Shown: one piece after another, positions 20,451 through 29,445 of the stretch
How positions within the stretch are numbered: position 1 is the stretch's first letter
How the letters are laid out: the number at the start of each line of letters is the position of its first letter
Origin: Paraconiothyrium sp. Pb-2020
Lineage: Eukaryota > Ascomycota > Dothideomycetes > Pleosporales > Didymosphaeriaceae
DNA: 64,000 nucleotides
Direction of reading: 5' to 3'
Assembly (NCBI GenBank): GCA_022419385.1
Contig: JAJUBI010000006.1
Span: 1,116,001 to 1,180,000 of the forward strand
Notes under the pieces: generated by a model
Seen by the model: the letters and a program-made list of their open reading frames with translations, nothing else
Database searches by the model: none
Told to the model about the DNA's origin: nothing
Translations under genes and position numbers: made by a program

Positions 20451-21141
20451 CTAAGAACCCTGGATCTTCACGAAACCCCTTGTCTCGTTCGTACCAACCT
20501 CCTCGGTTGTCCTGATCAACCGCATTTGGTAGTTACCATACTCAGACGTCGCATGCGGCTCGATGTACGTGAAACCCCACGTCGTGCTATTATCGTATCC
20601 TCCCAGGAACAGACCGGGCTGCTTCTCCTCGCCCACGTAATGCTCGTAAACCCTCACTTCCTCACCCTCGACCTTGTAAAGAAGCACACCATCGTTTGCA
20701 TACGGAGAGAGCGCAAGAGGGCTCCACTGGGTGTTCGTGGGTGCACCAGCTGCAGTTAGCTCTGTGTCGACCCATGCGCGGAGGACGCCGTCGGAGCATT
20801 TGAGGCCGGTTTTGGCGATATCATTGCGGGTGGGAATGGTGAGCTGTCTGCATTAGTCTCAATGTTGTTGATAGATTTATGGGTGTGCTCACGTATCCCC
20901 AGCGCATGTAGGGTCTTCCTTGGGCACCAATGCCAACAGAGTAGTCGGAGGTGTCGTAGAATCCTTCAATGGCCGGGTTCTCGCTGTCGACCACTTCCAC
21001 GAGGAAACCGTCTGTCTCGCCGCTACCAGCGTGGTAGTTGGGATATGAAGCACAGCCCGATGGAAGCTGCTTGGGGGTGACGTCGGAGAGGGCAAGGACA
21101 GTAGCCACGAGGGCGGAGATGGTGAGAAGCTTGGAGACCAT
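20451..21141 (-). CDS. Small secreted protein, paralogue A
   Basis: A secreted protein of 213 residues from two exons (20893-21141 and 20451-20843; intron of 49 bp, phase 0). A clear signal peptide covers about residues 1-18. The mature part has only a few Cys, including one near the N terminus and one in GLKCSDG. The end has QPGLFLGGYD, WGFTYIEP and a final GFVKIQG. It resembles the protein encoded at 26285-27023: both share an N-terminal Cys, a GR-(x)2-RxGY/F block immediately before the intron, an (I/L)T(I/L)P block just after it, a PG(L/V)FLG motif, an aromatic W-x-F segment and a G(F/Y)(V/L)KI end. I do not know a function. The family is unnamed to me; an extracellular or effector-like role is plausible. 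Confidence 0.82.
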
Positions 21142-21224
21142 AGTGAGAGTGTCGAGTATTGAGAGCTACCGAACTTGAAGTGTTTTGATGGTGATGATAC
21201 TGTGTGGTAGCAGACGGCGAGCTG

Positions 21225-21234
21225 CTATTTATAC
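21225..21234 (-). promoter_or_regulatory. Probable TATA box of small secreted protein A
   Basis: The minus strand reads GTATAAATAG about 85-95 bases upstream of the start codon at 21141, a normal distance for a fungal TATA element. Confidence 0.5.
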
Positions 21235-22021
21235 GATCGCACGCAAGTCTACTACGCCGGCCCAGTCAATATATCACAAGACTACACAGGCAACGAACCC
21301 TATTTTGTTATACTTCTCGTATTATGGCGAATTTGATAGGGGCCAACGAGGCAGCAGGAAGAGCCTAGACCTAGGACGTACCAAAGTTGTAGGCATGTTG
21401 CGATCTAGGAAGGTCTTTTTGGGCGGTGAAGGAGTGCAGGATCCGGGATAAACATCGCAGATTATTGTGATTGGCTGGTGCCTGACCGGTGAGTCCTACT
21501 CGGGACTGACCGTGGGTTTCCGCCCCATCTGCGATTACATCATCCAGTAACCGTTTTGGTCACTCTCCGTCTGTGACTGGAGAAATAGATTGAGCTATCC
21601 CGGTGCACCGCTTAATTAGTTTCCTTCATCGGGTGCCCGTTTTCTGTAGTCGTTCTTGCTGATTTCATAACAAGCATATCCTCGAAAGCGCGCTCACCAG
21701 TCATCATAGTTCAAACTTCGATCACCCAGAGTCAATCAGAGCATTTCAGCACTGTGGTATAATGAACTGCCTACTCTCACCGTACATCATTGGCTCTAAC
21801 AGAGTAGGTCAAACTCTTATGCAGCTATGAACAGTAGGCCTTCTATCAAAGCTCATCTTCGTGACCCCAGGAGTCTTACATCAGCGACTTTGCCCCTCTT
21901 TGCGGATATTGGAATCATGTACGCCTGGTCACTGCTCGCTGTTGCATCTCATTTACATCGCGGATCAGTGCAGCAATAGGACACTTTGTGTCGCAACACG
22001 CGAGCATTTTGTTTGTCTCCC

Positions 22022-22123
22022 ATTGTGATCGATCACAATTGGTCTTTCCTCATCTTGTTATAGCTCTGGGTACTTTGCTTAGAACAATCCTAGTGATTGA
22101 TCATGTTACAGGAGACCAATTGT
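22022..22123. repeat. Palindrome with flanking inverted repeat
   Basis: ATTGTGATCGATCACAAT (22022-22039) is a perfect 18-base palindrome. Overlapping it, ACAATTGGTCT (22035-22045) recurs inverted as AGACCAATTGT at 22113-22123. It may be a regulatory binding site, a tiny element remnant, or chance. Confidence 0.5.
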
Positions 22124-23251
22124 TAGCCTACTTGATATTTACAACTTAGTGCCCTATCTGACCGTCCACTATAGAATTGACAGAATGAAGTTGGTAATCA
22201 GTCTCCTGTAGTACACAGATCAGCGAAATATTATGAGAAGGTACCTAGGAACTTTTGTAAAACACTAGTACTGTTCGACATTCTTTGTCAATATCAGATG
22301 ATCGTATTCGCGCTGGGAATTCGGTGAGTTTCAAAAGTGCGTTGACCCTGGACGAACTTGGCGCTCACCACACAGCTTGCTCTTCATCAAGCGCAACCAT
22401 CTGAGACTACTAAATCAGAAAAGCTGAACGTTTCCGTGGCATCTGTTCATTAAATCGTCCTGACACACAGCCTTTTGATCGAAGGCTTTATTTTGCGCAA
22501 ACTCACTGGAAGATGGGACTTGATATACAATGTGATCGTGTATATGCTGCTAGACCGCATGGAGCTTTGAAGTGCCCTAGTCGGGCGACACTGTTTCCTA
22601 GTTCGTACATAGTTTTGTACCAATCGCGCGAGATCTGCCGTAACTTGTGCCGTAACTTGAGCCTCTTACTGCAGCTGCCAACATCGTCAATACCATCAAG
22701 AGGAGATAACTCCAAGACATTTCCACAACCCTCGGATTTTCTTTTACTTCTGTCGTTCTCATATTTTATTTACCAAAATGCCTACGGCTATAAACTTATT
22801 CCTTTATACAACAATGTCACACGTTCGCAAGATCGCTACTTTCGCTTATCGAAAGATTTCACAATCAGTGGATCAATAAAAGAGTATACGAAGCTTTGGG
22901 TTTTGGGCACCTGCCTTTGGGTGCTCAGCTGCATACTGATCTGGAAACTGGAGCTCATCGCCCTGGAACACGTATCGAAACCAAAAACATCTACGCCGGT
23001 GACTGACAGAAAGGCGAAGTCATTTTCAATCTGAATGGTCAAGAGGAAGGTAGCGGGTATTAGAGGTACCCAGCGTAGTACCTCAATTTTGAACATAGTT
23101 CACTAATATTTCGCAAAGCAGTCTTACTGTGGTCGGTTCTGATTGGGGTGTTTTGATTTCGTCGATGAGAAATGGCATAAATCCGTTGGGATCTACCTCC
23201 AACCAACATCTCAAAGTTATGTTTTCGTTCACCGGCCACTCTTACGTCTGA

Positions 23252-24336
23252 CTAAGCCTTACCACCCGCTACCTTCCATGCCTCCTCGAGCCTCAAAGGT
23301 TTGATCTCAGGAAACAAATCGTTCAACCTGGCCCCGCTTTGATACGTGAAGATGCCCTCGTCCATCCATAGACCATACTGCGCGAATAGCCCCTGCACGA
23401 CTGGTAAAGCGTTGTCCCTTCCACCAAAGAGTTCATACGACCGAGCATGTCCCGGCAACTCCGTTACTTCGCCTCTCTTCAACTTTTCAACGGAGTCGTA
23501 GGTCACGCTGAACTTGACGCCCTTGCCCTTTTCAGCGGCCACAACGATCTCATTCCACGACTTGACGTCCCCAACTACGAAGTAGGCCTGCTCCCACTTT
23601 TCCAGAGTCAGGAGCTTAGGAATGTACTTCGCGATATCGCGGGAGTACGTCAGGGTGATCTTGCCCTCGCCATTGATGGGAAGGCCTGCGGCGTTGTTTT
23701 CGATGTCGATCATGAGGGTATTGATTGTGAGGGTCGAAGGGAGGCCTTCGGTGACGTATTCCATGAATAGACCTGGGTAGATGGCCGTCCATTCTAGGTC
23801 GGTTCTCTTCAACTGCGCAAAAGCCTGGAGCTTGGCCTGAGCAAGTGGAAACTTCTGAAACCTGGGTCTGAACATCATGTCAGGGACAAGTCGTCAAAGG
23901 CCATGTCCTTATAGACCAACTTGATGCAGGTGTGCACTTACTCGTCTTTGAATTCTAATGCGCTCCAGGCGTTGGGGATGAACCTCTTCGTGACGCGCGA
24001 TCGTGCAGCTGCTTCGATCATATTGAACTCTGGCGTCGGATCGACCATAACATTGGCAGTTGTGATTAGCACAGCAACATTGTTTGCTTCCAGGAGCGTT
24101 ACAAGTGCGTCTACGCTCGAATAGTCGGCTGCGAGGACGCGGGTGCCGCTGTCCTTTTCGACTTGGGGATTCTCCTACAATATGATCAGCGAAGTGTTAT
24201 TATCAGATCGGTACGAGCATGAAGGTACCTTTCGTGAGAGAATCAGCACTTCGTAGTGGCCGTCTTCCTTCAAAGCGTCGACAATCGCCCGTCCCAGACC
24301 ACTCGATCCACCAGCAACAGCGACAGTGGTAGACAT
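23252..24336 (-). CDS. NmrA-like NAD(P)-binding protein
   Basis: An NmrA-like protein of 318 residues from three exons: 24229-24336, 23942-24174 and 23252-23867. The introns (54 and 74 bp) join in phase. The start MSTTVAVAGGSSGLG gives the dinucleotide-binding GGSSGLG loop right after the first beta strand. VLITTANV and KRFIPNAWS follow, then PRFQKFPLAQAKLQ, which supplies the Lys-containing helix of the family. The C-terminal half (YPGLFMEYV, TYSRDIAKYI, YFVVGDVKSWNEI) is typical of fungal NmrA-like reductases or sensors. An upstream in-frame ATG at 24375 would add 13 residues. The minus strand reads TATAAAG at 24466-24472, about 130 bases upstream, a possible core promoter. It is divergent from the SDR gene at 24946. 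Confidence 0.9.
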
Positions 24337-24945
24337 GTTCAATTTGAAGAAGCTGCTGTTTCCAAAGTGGCTCAAGAATTACGGCTGTAAGGATTGGGAT
24401 AGCAGTCAGGGTGAGGAATGAATTTGCTTGTGTGCCGGATGCTCACAACACCTCACAAGCTCGCTCTTTATACCTTCTACCTCTCAGGCTATTCGTATCT
24501 TCCTCCCACTATTTCTAAGCTTACCTGCACGGAGCTCAGCACTTAACTATGTCGTGATAGGTTTGCGTCGCATCACGTGCTTATCGGACGAAATCCCCCG
24601 GTTGTGCAGGATGCCCGCATAAACCCATTTCCGGTTAGCCATGCGAGCGTCTAGGTATAATAGGTGCATGCTCCTCGGAGCCAGCCTCGCCCTCGAGCCT
24701 CCCACGGTACCCGTGGCCCACCGTTGCAGTGACAGAGTGCGAGATGAGGTTTGGCAGCAGGACCGTATTGCCCGTATTCTCATTGGCGGCTTCCATTTTA
24801 GTGGGGTAAACCACGCTAGGAAATGTCATTGCGCATACCGTGCCGCGGTCTTCGACATGTCTACATTAGCAGGACATTTCGCGCCGCAACAGTATCTCTC
24901 AATTCAATTCCAATTACTTCCTCTTAACAATAAAGAGAAGTGAAA
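24337..24945. promoter_or_regulatory. Shared divergent promoter, NmrA-like and SDR
   Basis: About 610 bases between two divergent start codons. A TATA-like TATAAAG on the minus strand (24466-24472) fits the leftward gene. No comparable element is obvious for the rightward one. Confidence 0.45.
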
Positions 24946-25889
24946 ATGGCATCCTTCGACAACAAAGTCGTCATCATAACCGGCTGCTCCTCCGGAATCG
25001 GCCTTGCAACCACACAGCTCTTTCTGGACCGCCAAGCCAAGGTCTTCGGCATCGACGTTGCACCTTTCACGAAGCATGAAGAAACTGTCAAGGACAAGCC
25101 CTTCGAATTTCACCAGGCGGACCTCATAGAGCCCAAAGCGGCCGAGGAAGCAGTGGCACGATGTACCGCCATCTTCGGACCTAGAATAGACATCCTAGTC
25201 AACTGCGCTGGCATCTCGGATGGCTGGTCGAGCGCAGACACACTGAAGGACGTTGAATGGGAAAGGGTTATGGCGATCAATCTTACGGTGCCTGTGAGGC
25301 TAATGACGGCCGTCTTGCCGGCTATGAAGGAGCAAAAGAAAGGCGCTATTGTAAATGTTGCGAGTAAGGCGGGTACGAGCGGTGCCGCGGCTGGCATCGC
25401 GTATACGGCGTCGAAGCATGGCCTTGTAAGCTTGAAGTCCTTTCTGCAGTTTGGCAATTGTAGGGTCGGGTGCTAACGGGAAAGCTAGGTTGGGGCTACA
25501 AAGAACGTCGCATGGCGATTTCACAATGACAACATTCGCTGCAATGCTGTCTTGCCAGGCGGTATGTATTCTCTCGCCTGTATCATCAATAGTGACTGAT
25601 CATCCACAGGAGTTGCAACAAACATTCAGAATTCAGTCAACATGGACTGCTTCGACAAGGACGGCTTCGCAAGCTTCTTGTACGTTACTCTTTGTTCATT
25701 GTTTTGCCAATCGTTAAAATCGATAGCCCGGTCGTGCAAATGCACGTCGCGAAAAACGAGAAGGGCCAGCCTGTGCCCGTTGTCACCACCGAGGATGTCG
25801 CCAAGGGCATTGCCTACCTCGCGTCGGACGAGGCACGGATGGTCAACGGTGCCTGTCTGCCTATCGATGCGGCATGGTCAACTTTGTAA
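24946..25889 (+). CDS. Short-chain dehydrogenase/reductase
   Basis: A classical SDR of 261 residues from four exons: 24946-25425, 25489-25561, 25610-25679 and 25727-25889. The introns (47-63 bp) join in phase. It has the cofactor loop TGCSSGIG, the NCAGI motif, an active-site Ser in the VNVASKAG strand region, the catalytic YTASK pair, the LPGGV loop after the active site, and the C-terminal ASDEARMVNG segment. FGIDV places an Asp at the end of the second strand, which usually favours NAD(H) over NADP(H). It is cytosolic, with no targeting signal. The substrate cannot be told. It is paired divergently with the NmrA-like gene, so shared regulation is possible. Confidence 0.92.
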
Positions 25890-26284
25890 AGTCTGTGGAT
25901 GGTGGTTCGCTTCGAGGTGTTCCGGGGAGCACGTAATGGTGGTGTTGTAAAAGATGCAGTATACACGAAAACCGAAACTCAACAACATGTATCAAGTCAG
26001 AAATTAACGATTCAATCAAAAATCTATTGCTGATTGAACACCACGTTTACCACGCAGCTTAGATTACTTTCTCGTTTTGACGTCTCCGTCACAGTGGTAC
26101 ACATTGCTGCATCGTGTTTACCCGGCCATCTACCATGCTCGACACGATGAACGCAAATGAAATATTCGGATACATGGAGACGCAGTCATTGTATATTTTC
26201 TATACCTATACTACACCACACTTTTTAGCTTCCGTAACTTCGCCATCTCGTTCTGGAGTATTACGTTGCGAACCAACCGCCACA
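25890..26284. other. Promoter region of small secreted protein B
   Basis: About 395 bases between two genes pointing right. No specific element is convincing. Confidence 0.4.
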
Positions 26285-27023
26285 ATGCCATTCTCTCGAC
26301 CAACAATCCTCATCTCCCTCGCCCTCGCTGCCCATGCGCTCTCACCACTAGCACTCCAACCTCTCGCATTAGACTGCTCCGTCTTCCCACTCTACAACGC
26401 CACCACGCAAACTGCCGGCCCCTGGCCCATTGTCGCTGATTCGACCGGTGCCTCCATCGATGGCGGTGAAGCCAGTATTGTCTCCTTCACAAATGATGGC
26501 AGAGACCGCTATGGCTTCGTACGCCCCCTTCCACTTTCTCACTACCCACCTCCTCCGATCCCTCGCAGCTAAAGTAGCCTAGATCACCCTCCCCCAACCC
26601 AACCCCTCCTTCGGCGCCCTCAACCCCAGCATAACCCTTCGCTGCACCAACTCGACCCTGCAAGCACAGCTCGACACATCCTGGGTCCCTATATCCATCG
26701 CCGGCGACGAAAACTGGCAGAACTCGCTCTCCTTCGGGCTGCCTGAGGCCGGCATCAGTGTGCAGCCGTACGCGCACGTTGTGAATGGGACGAGGATGCC
26801 CGGCGTGTTCTTGGGCGCGGAAGGGAGCACGAGATGGTTCTTCAAGCATAATTGGGGTGGAAATGCCGGAGAGTACTTTTTGCTGAGGTGGGTGTCGAGG
26901 AATAGTACGAGGGATGGGGAAAGGCAAGCCTTGCAGGGGACAGTGGGGAAAAGGCAGGCCGGGACTGAGCCGCCGGTTGTCGATGATAGGGATTGGTATG
27001 GTTATTTGAAGATTGCGGGATGA
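26285..27023 (+). CDS. Small secreted protein, paralogue B
   Basis: A secreted protein of 224 residues from two exons (26285-26518 and 26583-27023; 64-bp intron in phase 0). The start MPFSRPTILISLALAAHALS is a signal peptide. The mature part begins with a Cys in DCSVFPLY, and a second Cys lies in LRCTNSTL. There are several N-glycosylation sequons. GRDRYGF stands just before the intron and ITLPQ just after it. PGVFLGAEG, WFFKHNW, YFLLRW and a terminal YGYLKIAG follow. These features match the protein at 20451-21141 in order and in intron position, so the two are probably distant paralogues. An insertion near the end contains a dibasic KR. Function is unknown. Confidence 0.82.
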
Positions 27024-27127
27024 AGCCAATGAGGTCGTGTAGAGCTGTGAGCATGCGAAGCAAGCATGGTATGAAAGTATGCTCTTATAGAAAATATGTA
27101 CAGTTTTGACTATGGGCGGAACCGGTG

Positions 27128-28083
27128 TTAGTCATCGATGGGCAACACCTTCCGTATCCCCTCACCGATTTGTTCTGTTCTCGTCAGCACACTATCTTGG
27201 TATATGAATCGTGTAACTCACCCTCCAGATACGGGATGACATGCCCATAATCCTTACACACGTGATGCCCGTTCCAGCTCCCATCTTTCGGGCCATTATC
27301 ATCCGCATCCGTCTGCTCATGGGGTTCCATTGTCAAATCCGCAGAGCACATGATGCCCTGACGCAGATAATCCACACAATGCAGGTAATGGCTGTGGTAA
27401 TCGCTTGGTAACTTTTCAGTCATGCCTCCAGTGAATGCAGCGTAGATGCGGCCCATCATAAAGAGGCAGTGGAGCTGGTGCGTCATGGAGGTTGTGAAGA
27501 AAGTATCTGTTGTTTCGGCGCCCCAACCCGTGCCGGCTGCATTGATATCAGTTTGGTTTTTTGGAGGGGAAAGTGGCAAGGGAAGTACCGGGCATCATCG
27601 TATTCCATTTTTCGAGCGTTGCTGCTGAGAAAAACTCGGTTGTGTCGTTGGGCACGAACGCCTGATCAGCCTCGAACTTGACTATCTTGGTTGGAACTAC
27701 TTCCGTCAGCAGTTAGTACATCCAATATTAATAGATGTGCACTCACGATCGGGTCCGGACCCGTCGAAATTGCTTCCCACCTGCATCGTGCTTGTGGCAT
27801 TCTCCTGATTGAAACCCCGTAAGAGGACCACGGATAAAGAAATGTTAATAATCAAGAGTACGAAGTCGACAAGCCAGCGAAAACGACGGAACTCGGCTAC
27901 AAACAGACTCGTTCTCGATCGTCGCGGTCTTGACCGTCTCCGCCGCTCAACTTTTGTGATGGTTGGTTGCTTCTCGTCGGCGCCATGCTGGGACTCGACT
28001 TCGGTGCTGGACAAGTACTCTTCCTCTTCCCGTTCCGAGTATGAAACTTCCTTATACTGCTGGTTCTTTTTAATGAACTCCAT
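27128..28083 (-). CDS. UstYa-like protein (DUF3328)
   Basis: A DUF3328/UstYa-family protein of 268 residues from four exons: 27747-28083, 27589-27696, 27222-27536 and 27128-27174. The introns (47-52 bp) join in phase. A charged cytosolic N terminus rich in Glu and Arg precedes one membrane span (about 69-89). The lumenal part has the two HxxHC motifs that define the family, HQLHC and HYLHC, thought to bind copper in the active site. Family members catalyse oxidative cyclisation, chlorination or related steps in fungal RiPP pathways (ustiloxin, cyclochlorotine and others). Here no precursor with Kex2-bounded repeats and no backbone enzyme is visible nearby, so the substrate is unknown. A stand-alone or relocated gene is possible. 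Confidence 0.92.
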
Positions 28084-28784
28084 GATTTTCTCAAGTTGCT
28101 AATATGTTTAATCAATAGACAGTTCGGTCAACGAAGGAAGAGAAAGTGGATGGAAGAAAGACAGTGCAAGAGGAATCAACCAACAAGGCCAAGTTCTAGC
28201 CTCGTAACGCGGCATGTTGGCGGGTATGCGGCAGCCTGAAGCAACAGGCGCACCCTTCTCTTGGCGTTAGGTGTATCACGATGTGTGGTTGTTCTAACGA
28301 ACGCGTAAGGGGAGTTTCATCGTGAGCGACTATGCCTAAACTGGACGTGTTGGAGCGCTGGCGCGGTGTATGATTGGTTCTGCTGGCTGTCACTGGCACG
28401 TTGTAGCCACACCTGGATGCCCCAAGATCTGAGGCGTTTGGAAAAGGCCATCAAACGGTAGCGCGGGCTGCATGCGAACTGCGGAGGGGGAGGTTCTCGC
28501 GAAGCCCGGCCATACCGCGGAGATATTGGAGATGGACGCAGAAAGGCTTGACGAATCTGCACTCAACCCTCAAAAGATCTTCAACGTTGTTGATGGGATA
28601 ATCAAGCTCAGCAAGGAAAGAGGAATCATTGGTCCTTCCCGATGTCGGTCGTGCCTTCACCTCGCGTGGGCTATCAGCGGGTAACGGCGGCAGCATTAAG
28701 AGTCAGCGACTTCGCTGATTGTGGCATCTTCGCACCTTTTCAACACACTGAGCGCCGCAATTACCTACCAAACAATTGAGAAAC
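28084..28784. other. Intergenic between divergent genes
   Basis: About 700 bases separating the leftward UstYa-like gene and the rightward acetyltransferase. It must contain both promoters. Open frames here are shadows without a signature. Confidence 0.4.
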
Positions 28785-29312
28785 ATGTCGTCAATCAGCA
28801 TCACGCCCGCTCAATTCCCTCGTGACAGAGAGGTTGTGGCTACCTTGTTCGCAGCGTATGCGGAATCGTTGAACATCGACCTGTCTTTTCAGAGCTTTGA
28901 CGATGAGCTCTCGCAGCTGCCAGGGAAATATGCAGCTGAGAAGAGTGGCACATTACTTCTGGCCTATGATTCTAACACTTCACCTGCCACTGTCATTGGG
29001 TGTGTCGCCGTACGCGCTTTCTCGCCGCCAGATACCTGCGAGCTGAAGCGCCTGTACATTGTACCGGAAGCTCGAGGCATGGGTGCTGCGCAACGTCTTA
29101 TGGATGCAGCCATCGGGAAAGCGCGCGAGTTGAATTACCATTACATGCTCTTGGACACGCTCGCGAGCATGACGGCGGCACGAAAGCTATACGTCCGATA
29201 TGGTTTTGAAGAAGTGGATAGGTATTACGATAATCCAATCGAAGGCACCGTGTTTATGAGGGCTGCGCTAAAGGATGTGCGTTCCGAAAGCGCCATGTCG
29301 AGTAGCGCGTGA
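28785..29312 (+). CDS. GNAT-family N-acetyltransferase
   Basis: An intronless gene for 175 residues forming one GNAT domain. The acetyl-CoA-binding segment reads ELKRLYIVPEARGMGAAQRL, with the RGMGAA loop holding the pyrophosphate of CoA. The C-terminal Y-V-R-Y-G-F motif, just before the end of the domain, is typical of small GNAT enzymes that acetylate amines or amino acids. The acceptor is unknown. The start is the ATG at 28785. The next gene begins only about 130 bases after its stop codon, so that promoter is very short or overlaps this gene. Confidence 0.9.
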   Translation: MSSISITPAQFPRDREVVATLFAAYAESLNIDLSFQSFDDELSQLPGKYAAEKSGTLLLAYDSNTSPATVIGCVAVRAFSPPDTCELKRLYIVPEARGMGAAQRLMDAAIGKARELNYHYMLLDTLASMTAARKLYVRYGFEEVDRYYDNPIEGTVFMRAALKDVRSESAMSSSA

Positions 29313-29445
29313 GCGCGCGACGCGACCGCGTTACTCATCGTCATCGATAATTCGCCTTTTGTTCCTGGTTGCCACCACCACCCCTGGCGCTAGTTACACT
29401 GCGTCTCTGTCATCTCACAACAATACTGCTTCGGAGAGACACGCA

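Larger units (their letters stand above)
21142..23251. other. Long intergenic stretch, 2.1 kb
   Basis: Apart from the promoter of the gene at 20451-21141, no gene is recognised. The open frame at 22513-23034 (plus) has one hydrophobic stretch near its C terminus but no family signature. An 18-base perfect palindrome lies at 22022-22039. Confidence 0.4.

Noticed and set aside
22513..23034. Plus-strand frame of 173 codons
   Set aside because: One hydrophobic stretch but no family signature; lies in AT-rich intergenic sequence.
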